A stretch of 64,000 nt of DNA from Anaerotruncus colihominis (lineage in GTDB: Bacteria > Bacillota > Clostridia > Oscillospirales > Ruminococcaceae). The stretch covers positions 248,001 through 312,000 of the forward strand of contig NZ_VIQT01000010.1 in assembly GCF_010206195.1 (NCBI RefSeq). Reading direction: 5' to 3'. The notes below the pieces were generated by a model. It did not search any database, had not been told where the DNA came from, and saw nothing but the letters and a program-made list of their open reading frames with translations. Shown here piece by piece: positions 16,634 to 26,898 of this stretch; position 1 is the first letter of the stretch, and every line of letters starts with the position of its first letter. A program made the position numbers and the translations under genes.

Positions 16634-17167
16634 TTACAGAGGAGGGAGCATCGCAAAAGTCGCAGCCAGATCAAAATTTTCAAACGGCGCAGGAGAACGC
16701 AGCAGATAGTATCCAAAAATTGTGACGCCCGCAGCCAGCGCCAAAATCAAGAGGATTAAAAACAGCTTGAACACCAATCCCGGCGCGCGCTTTTCAAAGG
16801 CGCGCCGTTCGCTGCGCACCGGGCGTTCCTCCTTGAGATCGTCTGGATCAGGCGCATGAAAGATCAGCCCAGGCGGTGGCTCCTGCGGCTGATAGACAAA
16901 GTATGAATCATCGTCCTCCGCCGCGCGGCCGCGCGGCGCCTTCTGCTCATAGATATCGTCCTCGAATGCTCCAAAATCCGGCGCCTGCTCACTGGGATCG
17001 TATGTATAAAAATCGGACGCTGTGTCAGGAACGTCCGGTTCCCGGACGACAAACGGCGGATCCAGCTCACTGTAATGATCGTGAAAATCGCTGACAAGCC
17101 GCTCGCCGCAGTAAGGGCAGAATTTGAAATCGCCCTTGACATTCCTGCCGCATTTTTTACAGACCAT
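16634..17167 (-). CDS. zinc-ribbon protein with C-terminal membrane anchor
   Basis: The product is 177 residues from the ATG at 17167, which has GGAGGTGAG just upstream. It opens with a zinc ribbon, MVCKKCGRNVKGDFKFCPYCG (two CxxC pairs). An acidic, Tyr- and Pro-rich linker with no clear fold follows. Near the C-terminus is one membrane helix (LVFKLFLILLILALAAGV) and a short tail. The arrangement (cytosolic ribbon, disordered linker, single helix) is common in uncharacterised Firmicutes proteins. It sits 55 bp after the isochorismatase-like gene on the same strand. Function unknown. Confidence 0.75.
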   Translation of the reverse strand: MVCKKCGRNVKGDFKFCPYCGERLVSDFHDHYSELDPPFVVREPDVPDTASDFYTYDPSEQAPDFGAFEDDIYEQKAPRGRAAEDDDSYFVYQPQEPPPGLIFHAPDPDDLKEERPVRSERRAFEKRAPGLVFKLFLILLILALAAGVTIFGYYLLRSPAPFENFDLAATFAMLPPL

Positions 17168-17222
17168 CCGCTCACCTCCGATATGCTGATTCCTGTTCTT
17201 CATGTCCCGCCGCACAAACTAG

Positions 17223-17750
17223 TCAGCGATTGATCACCTGGATTTGCAGCCCTTCCATAACATCAAGCGCCTTTTGATTCATCGCTTCATCGGCGCAGGC
17301 CGTACACTGTGCGTCGACAATCACAACCGCCTCCGGCAAAGCCGCCTTAATCAGCACCGCATTGGAAAGCACGCAGATATTTGATACAAGCCCGCATAGC
17401 TCCACAGCGTCATATCCCTGCGCGCCTGCATAATCGGCGAGCTGTTTTGAACCAAACACAGGCTTGTAAAAACAGATCGTATTGGGTTCGCAATAGGCGG
17501 CGACACGGCCGCAAAGCTGCCAGCCCGGTGTGTCGCGCACACAGTGCACGACCGGCAGACACTTTCCCTCCTGTGTGTTCAGATAATCTGCATCATGCGT
17601 ATCAAATGTAAAAACAATGTCCGCGCCACGCGAACGGTACGCCTCAATCTTACGGCAGATCGTATCCTCAAGGGACGCCGCCCCTTCAAAACCCAGGCTC
17701 CCGGACACAAAGTCATTTTGATAATCAACGACGACAAGCAGTTCCTTCAT
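17223..17750 (-). CDS. isochorismatase-like cysteine hydrolase (nicotinamidase type)
   Basis: The product is 175 residues. The catalytic triad of the family is visible: Asp in VVDYQNDFVSGSL (near residue 10), Lys in CFYKPVFGS (near 95), and the nucleophilic Cys in LVSNICVLSNAVLI (near 126). The metal-binding region FTFDTHDADYLNTQEG and WQLCG resemble nicotinamidases that salvage NAD by hydrolysing nicotinamide. HxE-type metal ligands are partly changed (DTHDADY), so another small amide is possible. It overlaps nothing and is followed by the zinc-ribbon gene. Confidence 0.82.
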   Translation of the reverse strand: MKELLVVVDYQNDFVSGSLGFEGAASLEDTICRKIEAYRSRGADIVFTFDTHDADYLNTQEGKCLPVVHCVRDTPGWQLCGRVAAYCEPNTICFYKPVFGSKQLADYAGAQGYDAVELCGLVSNICVLSNAVLIKAALPEAVVIVDAQCTACADEAMNQKALDVMEGLQIQVINR

Positions 17751-17767
17751 ACCGTACTCCCCTTCCG

Positions 17768-17846
17768 AAAAAATCCGGACTTAGGGGCTGTTTGAAAAAT
17801 CGGAAATATCGTCTTTTTCAAAACAAGCCCTGGTCCGGATTTTCTC
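17768..17846. repeat. imperfect 34-bp inverted repeat, member of a dispersed family
   Basis: The left arm contains AAAATCCGGAC, GGGGCTGTTTGAAAAA. The right arm is its near-complement, TTTTTCAAAACAAGCCC and GTCCGGATTTTC. It may terminate the pfkB-type transcript. A recognisable right-arm copy occurs at 40029-40052 and a diverged one at 31137-31230. Confidence 0.75.
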
Positions 17847-17858
17847 CCGATTCTCAAA

Positions 17859-18800
17859 TTAAATGCTATAAACAGACACCTGGTTATTGACCATCGCGAC
17901 AGATATCCGTCGGGGCGGATTGGTCCCTTCCACCAGGCAGGAGGCTGTACCAAACGCAGCCGCAAACTGAACCGATTTTTTGACATCATACTTATAATCG
18001 TGCGCGATGATAAACCCGGCCAGCGCCGCGTCGCCGGCGCCGATAGTCGATTTGATTTCGGAAAGCTCGGGGACATCGGCCTTGTATGTAACCAAGCCGT
18101 CCGTATAAATCATGCCTTCCGCGCCAAAGCTTGCCAGCACATGCTTCGCCCCTGCGTCAGCCACCTGTTTGACCGCTTCCTTCATTTCTTCAGTCGTTTC
18201 AAGTGGGCGGCCCACAAGCGTACACAGCTCCTCATAGTTCGGTTTGATCACCCATGGCTTGATCTGCGCGACATTTTCGAGTGTCGCGGATTTTGTATCA
18301 AGCGCAATGATTCCGCCGCACTCCTTGATAAACGCGCAGATTTCGCAGAAAATTTCATCCGTGATGCCGTCCGGCATCACACCGGCGACGACGACAAGCG
18401 TAGTCGGCCGGATTTCCTCCGAAAGCGCCGTTTCCAGTTCATCGATGGTGTGGTGCTTAATCTTGGGGCTTTTGCGGATAATGCGCGTCATTGTTCCGTC
18501 AGGCGTGAGGATGCTCAGGTTTTCGCGGATACGCCCCTCCATATAAATGACGCGCGTGGCAACATTTTCATCGCGCAGCCGTTCAAAGTATCGCTTGCTG
18601 TTTTCCTGACCCGCCACAATCAGCGCCGTGTTCGCAATCTCATAGCTGCGCAGCACGCGCGAAACATCAACCGCCTTTCCAGCCGCGTCATACAGCTCGC
18701 TTGTTACGGTGTTTTCCCCGCCCATCTCATATCGGTCCACATATAAGGTAATATCAGCGACAGGGTTCAGCGAAAGAGTGATAATCTTATCAAACAGCAT
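17859..18800 (-). CDS. PfkB-family sugar kinase (1-phosphofructokinase / tagatose-6-phosphate kinase type)
   Basis: The product is 313 residues from the ATG at 18800 (GGAGG eight bases upstream; another ATG six bases earlier is too close). It has the ribokinase-like fold of the hexose-phosphate branch: TLSLNPVADITLYVD at the N-terminus and a GGENTV segment. GKAVDVSRVLRSYEI follows, then KPNYEELCTLVG near 190. Signature 2, STIGAGDAALAGFI, near 245, holds the anion hole and catalytic Asp. TLNPxxD starts are typical of 1-phosphofructokinase. No PTS gene is adjacent, so the exact substrate stays open. It follows ftsH leftward with an 80-bp gap containing a small repeat. Confidence 0.88.
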   Translation of the reverse strand: MLFDKIITLSLNPVADITLYVDRYEMGGENTVTSELYDAAGKAVDVSRVLRSYEIANTALIVAGQENSKRYFERLRDENVATRVIYMEGRIRENLSILTPDGTMTRIIRKSPKIKHHTIDELETALSEEIRPTTLVVVAGVMPDGITDEIFCEICAFIKECGGIIALDTKSATLENVAQIKPWVIKPNYEELCTLVGRPLETTEEMKEAVKQVADAGAKHVLASFGAEGMIYTDGLVTYKADVPELSEIKSTIGAGDAALAGFIIAHDYKYDVKKSVQFAAAFGTASCLVEGTNPPRRISVAMVNNQVSVYSI

Positions 18801-18833
18801 CCTCATAACCTCCGCAACAATTGGGTCTGCCGA

Positions 18834-18874
18834 CAAACCGCGCCCTGAAAACCGCCGCCGCCCGATTTGTCAAC
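18834..18874. repeat. short intergenic repeat, copy 1
   Basis: The segment starts GACAAACCGCGCCC and ends ATTTGTCAA, so its ends can pair (GACAAA/TTTGTC). The same start and end motifs recur at 24357-24441, also between genes of the same strand. Confidence 0.5.
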
Positions 18875-18882
18875 AGCTCCGC

Positions 18883-20844
18883 TTAAACCGTTGGATCTTG
18901 ACCGACTTCGTCCGCGGCTTCCTCCATGCTGACAGCAGTCTGTGCGCTGTCCTGCTCCGTGCTGTCCGCGGATTTTTCCAGATGAATAGCGCTTTTTCCA
19001 GCCATCATATCGGCAAACGTCTTTTCATCCATTTTTTCGTTATCAAACAGGTACTTCGCAACCTCATGAAGCTGCCCCATGTGCTCGGTCAGAATATCAA
19101 CGGCACGTTCATACGCTGTATCGATGATCTCGCGGATTTCCGTATCAATCTCCGCAGCCACCGTTTCCGAATAACTCGGCGTGCTCGAGAAGTCGCGTCC
19201 AAGAAACACCTCGTTATCGTCGTGTCCATAGACAATCGGGCCAAGCTTTTCAGAGAAACCATAACGAACCACCATGTTGCGCGCAACTTTTGTAGCACGT
19301 TCAATATCGTTGGAAGCGCCTGTGGAGATATCGTCAAGCACAAGCTTTTCGGCGACACGGCCGCCCAACAGTGTGACAATATCCTCATTCATTTCACGTT
19401 TGGTCACATACGTCTTATCTTCGCTAGGCAGCGACAGCGTATAACCGCCGGCCATTCCACGTGGCACAATGGAAATCTGGTGTACCGGGTCCTGCGTCGG
19501 CAGATAATAGGTGCAAACCGCGTGGCCCGCCTCATGGTAGGATGTCAGCTTCTTATCCTTTTCAGTTACAACATGGCTCTTTTTCTCGGGTCCGGCGATC
19601 ACCTTGATCGTCGCCTCCTCAATCTCAACCATCGTAATCGCCTTATGGTTCTTCTTGGCGGCCAGCAGCGCCGCCTCGTTTGTGAGGTTTTCAAGGTCCG
19701 CGCCGGTAAAGCCGGCTGTCGAAGCCGCGATCGTCTTGAGGTTTACATCAGGCGCGATCGGCTTGTTTTTCGTATGGACGCGCAGAATCGCCTCGCGCCC
19801 TTTGATATCGGGATAACCCACGGCAATCTGGCGGTCAAAGCGTCCGGGACGAAGCAGCGCCGGATCGAGGATATCGCGGCGGTTTGTCGCAGCAATTACG
19901 ATGACGCCGCTGTTGGTGCCAAAGCCATCCATTTCAACAAGCAACTGGTTGAGCGTCTGTTCACGTTCATCGTGGCCGCCGCCAAGCCCGGCGCCGCGGT
20001 GGCGCCCAACAGCGTCGATTTCATCGATAAAGATGATTGAGGGCGAATTTTTCTTCGCCTGCTCGAACAGGTCGCGCACACGCGATGCACCGACGCCGAC
20101 AAACATTTCCACAAAATCAGAACCGGAAATAGAGAAAAATGGCACGCCAGCCTCGCCCGCCACAGCCTTGGCCAGCAGTGTCTTACCTGTTCCGGGAGGT
20201 CCCATCAGCAGCACGCCCTTGGGGATGCGCGCGCCCAGCGAATTAAATTTTGATGGATTCTTGAGGAACTCAACGATTTCGACAAGCTCCTCCTTTTCCT
20301 CATCCGCGCCCGCCACGTCGTTAAACGTCACCTTTGGCATTTCCTCCGGCTGACGGGGCTTCGCCTTTCCGAATCCCATCACACCGCTCGTACCGCCGCC
20401 GCGCGCCTGCTTCATCATCATGAAGTAAAAGAACACCAAAAGCCCGACAAGAACAAGCGTTGGAATCAGGCTGACCCACCAGGGCGTTGTCTTAATCGGC
20501 AGCAGGTCATATTGCATCGGCGCGTCGGGATGCGCTTTGTTATACTGCTGTATATAGTTATCCGAGCCGTCATACCGCTCGGCGTAAACATCGTTGATAA
20601 ACAGATTTACATTCGGCACACGGTAAGCCTTCGTCTTGCCGTCTGTAAATGTCATTTCCAGATCGCCCGTTCCGAGGTCGAAAACAAACGACTTGACCTC
20701 CTGACGCTGGAAGTAACCGAGCACATCGGAGTATTTTTCCGTCGAGGTTGGCTGCTTCATGGAAGAAAACAGCAGCACCGCCATGAGCATCAGCAGCAGG
20801 AACATCGAAAGCCAAATGCCGACGCCCTTTGTTTTTTTGTTCAA
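18883..20844 (-). CDS. ftsH: ATP-dependent zinc metalloprotease FtsH
   Basis: The product is 653 residues from a TTG with AGGAG upstream. It is a membrane-anchored AAA+ protease degrading misfolded membrane proteins and regulators. Membrane helix 1 is at about residues 10-27, an extracytoplasmic domain follows, and helix 2 is at about 122-143. The AAA module has Walker A GPPGTGKT (215-222), Walker [12 protein letters not shown], and second region of homology [20 protein letters not shown]. The protease domain has the zinc motif HEAGHAV and a distal LGGRVAE-x-x-x-D stretch. The C-terminal 25 residues are acidic. The hpt and tilS genes upstream reproduce the classic Firmicutes order tilS-hpt-ftsH. 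Confidence 0.98.
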   Translation of the reverse strand: MNKKTKGVGIWLSMFLLLMLMAVLLFSSMKQPTSTEKYSDVLGYFQRQEVKSFVFDLGTGDLEMTFTDGKTKAYRVPNVNLFINDVYAERYDGSDNYIQQYNKAHPDAPMQYDLLPIKTTPWWVSLIPTLVLVGLLVFFYFMMMKQARGGGTSGVMGFGKAKPRQPEEMPKVTFNDVAGADEEKEELVEIVEFLKNPSKFNSLGARIPKGVLLMGPPGTGKTLLAKAVAGEAGVPFFSISGSDFVEMFVGVGASRVRDLFEQAKKNSPSIIFIDEIDAVGRHRGAGLGGGHDEREQTLNQLLVEMDGFGTNSGVIVIAATNRRDILDPALLRPGRFDRQIAVGYPDIKGREAILRVHTKNKPIAPDVNLKTIAASTAGFTGADLENLTNEAALLAAKKNHKAITMVEIEEATIKVIAGPEKKSHVVTEKDKKLTSYHEAGHAVCTYYLPTQDPVHQISIVPRGMAGGYTLSLPSEDKTYVTKREMNEDIVTLLGGRVAEKLVLDDISTGASNDIERATKVARNMVVRYGFSEKLGPIVYGHDDNEVFLGRDFSSTPSYSETVAAEIDTEIREIIDTAYERAVDILTEHMGQLHEVAKYLFDNEKMDEKTFADMMAGKSAIHLEKSADSTEQDSAQTAVSMEEAADEVGQDPTV

Positions 20845-20968
20845 ATCAGATTCACTCCTGTCAAATCATTGCGTACACAGGGGCATAGCCGCCCCGCCGT
20901 CCGGCCCCCCCCAATACGGCCGGACTACCACGGCCGTGCGGGGCGCAGAGCAGCGCCATATATCCTAT

Positions 20969-21517
20969 TTATTTTTCGTAAATCTCCGGTTTGAGCACGC
21001 CCACATAGGGCAGGTTGCGATAACGCTCCGCAAAATCGAGGCCATAGCCGACGACGAATTCATCCGGCACCTCAAAGCAGGTGTAATCAGCCGAGATATC
21101 GGCCACACGGCGGGCTGGCTTGTCAAGCAGGGTGGCGATCTTGATATCGGAAGCGTCGCGCTGCATCAGCAGGTCGCGCAAGTAGCTGAGCGTCAGGCCG
21201 CTGTCAAGGATGTCCTCAACAATCAGGACGTTGTAGTCAAGCGGGTTGATGTCAATATCCTTGATTATCTTAACCACTCCTGACGATTTTACGCCGGAAC
21301 GATAGCTCGACACAGCCATGAATTCGACTTCGCACGGTACCGTGATCGCACGGATCAAATCCGCCATAAACACAAACGAACCTTTGAGCACGCCGAGTAC
21401 GAGCAGCTTTTTCCCCTCATAGTCGCGCGATATCTGCGCGCCAAGCGACTGCACCTTTTCCCGTATACTCTTTTCATCGATTAAAACTTTTAAAATATCC
21501 TGCTCTATGTTTTTCAT
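20969..21517 (-). CDS. hpt: hypoxanthine phosphoribosyltransferase
   Basis: The product is 182 residues from the ATG at 21517 (AGGAGGAAAC upstream). It salvages hypoxanthine and guanine with PRPP to IMP and GMP. The PRPP-binding loop is VLIVEDILDSGLTLSYL near residues 90-107. GVLKGSFVFMADLIRAI near 40-56 supplies the pyrophosphate loop, and VPDEFVVGYGLDFAERYRNLPYVGVL near 150-176 is the purine-contacting end. Its ATG overlaps the tilS stop (ATGA), giving translational coupling with tilS, the usual arrangement upstream of ftsH. Confidence 0.96.
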   Translation of the reverse strand: MKNIEQDILKVLIDEKSIREKVQSLGAQISRDYEGKKLLVLGVLKGSFVFMADLIRAITVPCEVEFMAVSSYRSGVKSSGVVKIIKDIDINPLDYNVLIVEDILDSGLTLSYLRDLLMQRDASDIKIATLLDKPARRVADISADYTCFEVPDEFVVGYGLDFAERYRNLPYVGVLKPEIYEK

Positions 21518-22917
21518 GCTGTTTCCTCCTCCGGCGCCATACAATTGTCCGCGCCATCACGCGCGAAAGTGATCAACATTATATGCGTGGTCACTTTATC
21601 CACTCGGACGCGTTCGTCGACACCGACGCCCTCTGCAAAGAACACCCCGTTCTCGTCAGCCAGCACACACAGACGTTCCCGGTCGGCCGCGCCCATCTCG
21701 GAATATAATTTTTTCAGCAGCTTTGTACAGCCGCGTCCAACGGGCTGTATCCGGTCCCCTGCCTGTCGGGACCGCAAAAAGATACCATTATTTATTTTAT
21801 CATAATCGGCGGCGTTTTTTAAGAGCCTTCCACCATTATTATCAAAAATTTCATAATCTGCACAGTTTACCACAGAAAATTCAATCGCTTTTCCATCGCC
21901 CAGTGAAATCCGCGCCCCATCGATCGCTTCGCGCCGCAGCAGGTGCGGCTCTATCGGCTCCAGAGGCGTCTTTTTTCGGCGCTCAAGATACAACAGGCCG
22001 CCGTCCGCGACGACATACAGACTCGGCCCGACCTGCATGACGCGCCGCCGCCCGCCCTCAAGCATCGCTTCAATGTATGCGATGCGCTGCGCCGAACGCT
22101 CTGCGCCGCCTTCCTCCAAAAGCACCGCGATGACGCGCGTGCGCACCGCCGGATGCAGCGCGCGCAGCGTCTCAAGGTCGTATCCTTTGCCGCGCGCCGC
22201 CAGCGCGCGTGCATCACGCGCCGCGCCGGACAGATAGTCCTCATCGCGGCGCAGCGCCGCGGTCATACGTCCGACGGCTTCCAGCGCGCCGGGATTCACA
22301 CGAAAGAGCTGCGGCAGGACATTGTGGCGTATGTGGTTGCGCGTGCAGCTGTCCGTCAGATTGGTGCTGTCCGTCACATAGCACAGGCCATGCGCCGCGC
22401 AGTACGCCTCTGTTTCGGCGCGTGTGCAGCCGATCAGCGGCCGCACAATGCCGCCGCGCACCGGCGGGATGCCGCAAAGCCCCGCTATTCCTGTGCCGCG
22501 CGCAAGGTTCAAAACGACTGTCTCGGCCGCATCCGACAGCGTGTGCGCCGTTGCGATTTTGCAGCCGTGCGCGCGCGCGACCTCCTCAAAAAACGCATAC
22601 CGCGCTTCGCGCGCGGCCGTCTCAAGCGAAAGGCCTCGCGTATGCGCCAGCGCGCGCACATCCACGCGCCGCACATCGAGCGCTACGCCATACTGGGCGC
22701 ACATCGTGCGCACGAACTGTTCGTCGCGGTCGCTTTCCTCGCCGCGCAGGCAGTGGTTGAGATGGCAGGCGCGCACCGTCAGCCCAAGGTTGAGCTGCGC
22801 GCATAAAAAATCGAGCAGGGCGACCGAGTCAGCCCCGCCGGATACGGCCGCAGCCACTATGTCACCCTGCTCCAGCATGGAGAATTCTTCAATTGTCGCG
22901 CGCGCTTTATGGTTCAT
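21514..22917 (-). CDS. tilS: tRNA(Ile)-lysidine synthase
   Basis: The product is 467 residues. It converts cytidine 34 of the CAU-anticodon tRNA-Ile to lysidine with ATP and lysine, which is essential for AUA decoding. The PP-loop SGGADSVALLDFL starts at residue 26. ACHLNHCLRGEESDRDEQFV, TAHTLSDAAETVVLNLARGTG and the RNH-containing TRNHIRHNVLP follow. The C-terminal TilS domain ends the protein (FLRSRQAGDRIQPVGRG, KLLKKLYSEMG). It overlaps dnaB by 11 bp and hpt by 4 bp, so three genes are coupled. Confidence 0.95.
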   Translation of the reverse strand: MNHKARATIEEFSMLEQGDIVAAAVSGGADSVALLDFLCAQLNLGLTVRACHLNHCLRGEESDRDEQFVRTMCAQYGVALDVRRVDVRALAHTRGLSLETAAREARYAFFEEVARAHGCKIATAHTLSDAAETVVLNLARGTGIAGLCGIPPVRGGIVRPLIGCTRAETEAYCAAHGLCYVTDSTNLTDSCTRNHIRHNVLPQLFRVNPGALEAVGRMTAALRRDEDYLSGAARDARALAARGKGYDLETLRALHPAVRTRVIAVLLEEGGAERSAQRIAYIEAMLEGGRRRVMQVGPSLYVVADGGLLYLERRKKTPLEPIEPHLLRREAIDGARISLGDGKAIEFSVVNCADYEIFDNNGGRLLKNAADYDKINNGIFLRSRQAGDRIQPVGRGCTKLLKKLYSEMGAADRERLCVLADENGVFFAEGVGVDERVRVDKVTTHIMLITFARDGADNCMAPEEETA

Positions 22918-24259
22918 CGCGTCCCAGCTCCAAATTCGTAAATCTTGTATAACGGTTGTCCCATCCGAGCTTTACAACGCCCACCTCGCCGTGACGGTTC
23001 TTGGCAATATCACAGTTTGCAACATTGCGTTCCTCGGCGTCCTCACGCGCGTAATAATCCTCGCGGAACAAAAGCAGCACGATATCAGCGTCCTGTTCAA
23101 TCGAACCGGATTCACGCAGGTCGGACAGCATCGGTTTATGGTCGGAGCGGGATTCCGGGCCGCGCGAGAGCTGCGACAGCGTGATGACCGGAACATTCAG
23201 CTCTTTTGCCATGATCTTCAGGTTTCGTGTAATCTCGCTGACCTCCTGCACGCGGTTCTCCGAACGCCGTCCGGACGACATAAGCTGGAGATAATCGATA
23301 ATCACAAGGTCGACCTTGCGCAGCCGGCGCAGCTTTGCTTTCATCTCGCCGATGGTGATGCCCGGCGTGTCGTCAAGGTAGATATCAGCCTTGGAGAGCG
23401 TCTGCGAAGCCATCGCAATGCGCACCCAATCGTCGCCGGTCAATTCGCCCGTGCGCAGCAGCTGCCCCTCAACGGACGCCTGCGACGACAAAAGCCGCTG
23501 GGCCAACTGCTCGCTGCTCATTTCAAGCGAAAAAATCGCTACGGTTTTATCCGTTTTTGTCGCGACATTCTCCGCGATGTTGAGCGCAAACGATGTCTTA
23601 CCCATACCGGGACGCGCCGCGATCAAAATCAGATCCGTGCGGTTAAGCCCAGTAATCACGCGGTCAAGCATGGAAAAGCCGGTCGGGATGCCGCGGTATT
23701 TGTCCCGGTCCTCGCCGGACAAACGCTGGAGCACCTCATACGTCTCGGTAATGGCTGTGCGGATATGTTTAAAAGAGCTTGTATTGCGCCCCTGCCGGAT
23801 ATCGAAAATGCTTTGTTCCGCCGAATCGAGCAGCACGTCGGATTCGGCCTGTGAATCCGACGCCATTTCAATAATGCCGCGTGAAGCCTCAATCAGACGG
23901 CGCACATAATATTTCTCGCGCACGATTTTGCAGTACGCTTCGACATTCGCCGCCGAAGGCACCACCTGCGCGAGATTGGTCAGATAAATTTTCGCGTCCT
24001 CGTCGGTGTCAAATATGCCCTCGCTTTTGACCGCATCGAGGATTGTAATAAAGTCCATCGTTTTGTTCAGATTGAACATCGTGGACATCACTTCAAAAAT
24101 CTGCCGGTGCTGCGGGCGGTAAAACGTATCCGCGCGCAGACTCTCCATCACGAGCGCAAAGCAAACCGGATCAATCAGAACCGCGCCGAGCACGCTTTGC
24201 TCGGCCTCCAGGCTGTAGGGCATCTGCCGGCCATACTCGCCCAATTCCAAATCAGCCAA
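22907..24259 (-). CDS. dnaB: replicative DNA helicase DnaB
   Basis: The product is 450 residues. The start is set at the TTG at 24259 because GGAGGG ends seven bases upstream; earlier TTG codons at 24262 and 24274 are too close to or inside that site. The hexameric helicase has an N-terminal helical domain (MPYSLEAEQSVLGAVLIDP, YRPQHRQIFEVM) and a RecA-like motor: IAARPGMGKTSFALNIA (Walker A), VDLVIIDYLQLMSS (Walker B), VPVITLSQLSRGPESRSDHKP and SGSIEQDADIVLLLFRE. It follows rplI on the same strand, the standard rplI-dnaB order, with a 183-bp gap. Confidence 0.97.
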   Translation of the reverse strand: MADLELGEYGRQMPYSLEAEQSVLGAVLIDPVCFALVMESLRADTFYRPQHRQIFEVMSTMFNLNKTMDFITILDAVKSEGIFDTDEDAKIYLTNLAQVVPSAANVEAYCKIVREKYYVRRLIEASRGIIEMASDSQAESDVLLDSAEQSIFDIRQGRNTSSFKHIRTAITETYEVLQRLSGEDRDKYRGIPTGFSMLDRVITGLNRTDLILIAARPGMGKTSFALNIAENVATKTDKTVAIFSLEMSSEQLAQRLLSSQASVEGQLLRTGELTGDDWVRIAMASQTLSKADIYLDDTPGITIGEMKAKLRRLRKVDLVIIDYLQLMSSGRRSENRVQEVSEITRNLKIMAKELNVPVITLSQLSRGPESRSDHKPMLSDLRESGSIEQDADIVLLLFREDYYAREDAEERNVANCDIAKNRHGEVGVVKLGWDNRYTRFTNLELGRDEP

Positions 24260-24356
24260 CAAAACACCCTCCAAGGAACACGCGGCCCGTGCACGAGCCG
24301 CGCATCGCCATCAATTTCCATCCTTTGTAAGTTTTCTGCGCATAAGCGCCGCGTGC

Positions 24357-24441
24357 GGACAAACCGCGCCCCTTTAACCCGGAAAACGCATTCGCGCCGG
24401 CAATCCCACGCTGCGCGTCATCGCCGGTTCGCGCGCAATTT
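24357..24441. repeat. short intergenic repeat, copy 2
   Basis: It starts GACAAACCGCGCCC and ends ATTTGTCAA like the copy at 18834-18874, but with a longer interior (GCGCCGGCAAT, ATCGCCGG). It lies between rplI and dnaB. Confidence 0.5.
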
Positions 24442-24442
24442 G

Positions 24443-24892
24443 TCAATCGTTTTCGCCGACAACGACATAAACGTCCGCTGTGACGCCCGGATGCAGCTTG
24501 ACCTGAACGGTGTAGCTCCCAAACGCCTTGATGTCGCTGTCAAGCACGATCTTACGCTTGTCGATTGCAGCGCCGAACGCGCGCTCAATCGCCTCGGAAA
24601 TTTCCTTCGATGTGACCGATCCGAAAAGCTTTCCGTTTGCGCCGGCCTTGGCGGTCAGCTTGACGGTCTGACCCTTGATCTTCGCGGCAAGCTCCTCCGC
24701 CGCCTGCTGCTCCACAGCGGCTTTATGTGCGGCGGCGGCCTGCTTGGCCTTCATTTCTCCCAACGCCTGTGCGTTCGCCTCAACCGCAAGCCCCTTCGGC
24801 AGCAGGAAATTGCGCGCATATCCGTCCGAAACCTTGACCAGCTCCCCCTTTTTACCGCTGCCCTTGACGTCCTGTTTTAAAATAACCTGCAT
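24443..24892 (-). CDS. rplI: 50S ribosomal protein L9
   Basis: The product is 149 residues, the family length, from the ATG at 24892 giving [19 protein letters not shown]. The N-terminal rRNA-binding lobe shows [16 protein letters not shown], the L9 signature. A long connecting helix (residues about 45-75, Ala/Lys/Gln rich) leads to a C-terminal lobe with [16 protein letters not shown]. It sits between gdpP and dnaB, as in many Firmicutes, 33 bp after gdpP. Confidence 0.97.
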   Translation of the reverse strand: MQVILKQDVKGSGKKGELVKVSDGYARNFLLPKGLAVEANAQALGEMKAKQAAAAHKAAVEQQAAEELAAKIKGQTVKLTAKAGANGKLFGSVTSKEISEAIERAFGAAIDKRKIVLDSDIKAFGSYTVQVKLHPGVTADVYVVVGEND

Positions 24893-24924
24893 GTTTGATT
24901 CCTCCAATCGATCAAATACGCTGT

Positions 24925-26898
24925 TTATTTGCGGCTGTTTTCCTCAAAATAGGAGTCAATCGCCGCAATCAGCAGTTCATATGCCTTATCTCCATCGATG
25001 CCGGCAAGCTGCGCGCCCGCCATTGTATGATGGCCGCCGCCGCCAAGCTTCTCCATGATGATCTGAACGTTGACCTGGCCCATGCTGCGCGCCGAAAACG
25101 ACATCCCGCCGTTTAGACCGAACACAAGAAACGACGCCTGCACGCCGCTGATATTCAAAAGCTCATCCGCGGCCTGCGCGGCCGTCACCTGGATATCAGG
25201 CGCGTCGTGGTCGGGCGACACGGCGATCGCACAGCCGCGGTATACCTTTGCATGGGCGACCAGCATCGCCTTGCGCTGATACGCCTCCATTGTTGAGGAG
25301 AACATCTTGCGCACCTCAACGGTATCCGCACCGATCCGCCGCAGATAGGCCGCCGCCTCAAAGGTGCGCACGCCCGTCTTGATAACAAAATTCTTGGTGT
25401 CGAGCATAATGCCGGCAAGCAGCGCCTCCGCCTCCAGGCGGCCAAGACGCAATTTATCGCCAAAATACTGTACAAGCTCCGTGACCATCTCCGACGCGCT
25501 CGATGCATACGGCTCATGATAAAAAATCACGGCATTGTCGATATGCCCGACCATCTTGCGGTGGTGGTCGATCACAACGACGCTGCGGCACGCGTCAAAA
25601 ATCTGGGTGGATTCCAAAATATTGCGCACATGCGTGTCGCAGATGACCAGCAGCGTTTTCCGCGTAACAAGCAGCTCGGCAGCCTCCGGCTCGAGCAGCA
25701 TCCCCTCAAAGCCGTTTTCCAGAAGCTTGTCATATTCCTGCCGCACGAGACACTTATCCCGCCGGATGACGATATACGCCTCCCTGCCCATCAGACGCGC
25801 CGCGCGCATCACGCCGACACATGCCCCGAAGCAGTCAAGATCCGCCGCCCTGTGCCCCATTACGAGCACGTTGTCGCTTCCGGAAATCAATTCCGCCAGC
25901 GCCGTTGCGACGATACGCGTTTTGACCTTGGTGCGCTTCTCTGTCCCGCTGGAAACGCCGCCGAAAAATTCATAGCCCGACGCGCCGCGAACAGCCGCCT
26001 GGTCGCCGCCGCGGCCGAGCGCCATATCGAGCGCCTGGCGCGCGTACCGCTCGCTCTCCTCCAGGTCGGCCGCGTCGCGTCCGACGCCGATGGAGAGCGT
26101 CGCGACCATCTTGTTTTCCGTCTCAATGGCGCGCACCTGCTCCAATATCGGGAAACGCGATGAAATGATTCCACGCAGATTGCGTTCCTCAATGATGACG
26201 GTAAACCGGTCGCGTTCCGTCTTTAAAAGCAGGCCGCCGCTTTCCGTCACAGCCTTACTGATCGTGTACTCGATCTGTCCCATCACGCGCGTGCGCTCAT
26301 TGTCCTTCATGTTCTGCTGAAGCTCCTCATAGTTATCAACCAGCAGCAGCATCATTGAGGGGCGCGTCTCAAAATATTCGCGCGCGTAGCGCTTCAGCTC
26401 AGTATTTTCAAAGAAGTAAACAATATACAGCGGGTCGCTCTCAGCAGACGCGTGCGTTACATAGGCGGTGAAATGGCGGCCCTTGTAATCAACCTCATAG
26501 CCGCCCTCCGGGCAGCGGCGCGTTACGTCCGCACCGGTCAGAATCGTATAAATGCTGCGGCCGTATGTCTCCTCATGCTCCAGCACGGAGGATTGTGCAA
26601 GCTCGTTGCACCAAATGATCTCCCCCTGCTCGCCGCAGACGAACACCGGGATTGGAAAGGTTTGCATGGTTTCGCGCTGCACCGTGGTCAACGCCTGCCC
26701 CATTTTGGTCAGAAGAGAGTTGATATCCTTTTTGATGCGGCGCATCAGATAGGTGAGCAGCGCACCGCACGCGGCCGTCACACCCAGGCAGACATAAAAC
26801 AGCCGCAGGTTGAAAAACAGCGTCGCCAGCGTGATCGCCAGGCAGCATCCAACCGCAATATATGCCAGAGAACGAAACGGATTTGTACTTTTCTTCAC
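24925..26898 (-). CDS. gdpP: cyclic-di-AMP phosphodiesterase GdpP (DHH/DHHA1)
   Basis: The product is 657 residues from a GTG at 26898. The longer frame lacks a ribosome site, and this length matches Bacillus GdpP. Two membrane helices (residues about 8-50) come first. Then follow a degenerate PAS domain ([21 protein letters not shown]), a degenerate GGDEF domain ([12 protein letters not shown] to [12 protein letters not shown]), a DHH domain ([28 protein letters not shown]) and a DHHA1 domain ending [13 protein letters not shown]. It hydrolyses c-di-AMP and so controls potassium, osmotic and cell-wall homeostasis. The first gene of the gdpP-rplI-dnaB run. Confidence 0.95.
   Translation of the reverse strand: MKKSTNPFRSLAYIAVGCCLAITLATLFFNLRLFYVCLGVTAACGALLTYLMRRIKKDINSLLTKMGQALTTVQRETMQTFPIPVFVCGEQGEIIWCNELAQSSVLEHEETYGRSIYTILTGADVTRRCPEGGYEVDYKGRHFTAYVTHASAESDPLYIVYFFENTELKRYAREYFETRPSMMLLLVDNYEELQQNMKDNERTRVMGQIEYTISKAVTESGGLLLKTERDRFTVIIEERNLRGIISSRFPILEQVRAIETENKMVATLSIGVGRDAADLEESERYARQALDMALGRGGDQAAVRGASGYEFFGGVSSGTEKRTKVKTRIVATALAELISGSDNVLVMGHRAADLDCFGACVGVMRAARLMGREAYIVIRRDKCLVRQEYDKLLENGFEGMLLEPEAAELLVTRKTLLVICDTHVRNILESTQIFDACRSVVVIDHHRKMVGHIDNAVIFYHEPYASSASEMVTELVQYFGDKLRLGRLEAEALLAGIMLDTKNFVIKTGVRTFEAAAYLRRIGADTVEVRKMFSSTMEAYQRKAMLVAHAKVYRGCAIAVSPDHDAPDIQVTAAQAADELLNISGVQASFLVFGLNGGMSFSARSMGQVNVQIIMEKLGGGGHHTMAGAQLAGIDGDKAYELLIAAIDSYFEENSRK

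Noticed and set aside
18709..20040. 443-codon rightward frame opposite ftsH
   Set aside because: Antisense shadow of ftsH; no ribosome site and a composition typical of reversed coding sequence.
22424..23854. 476-codon rightward frame opposite tilS/dnaB
   Set aside because: Spans two well-supported leftward genes and matches no family.
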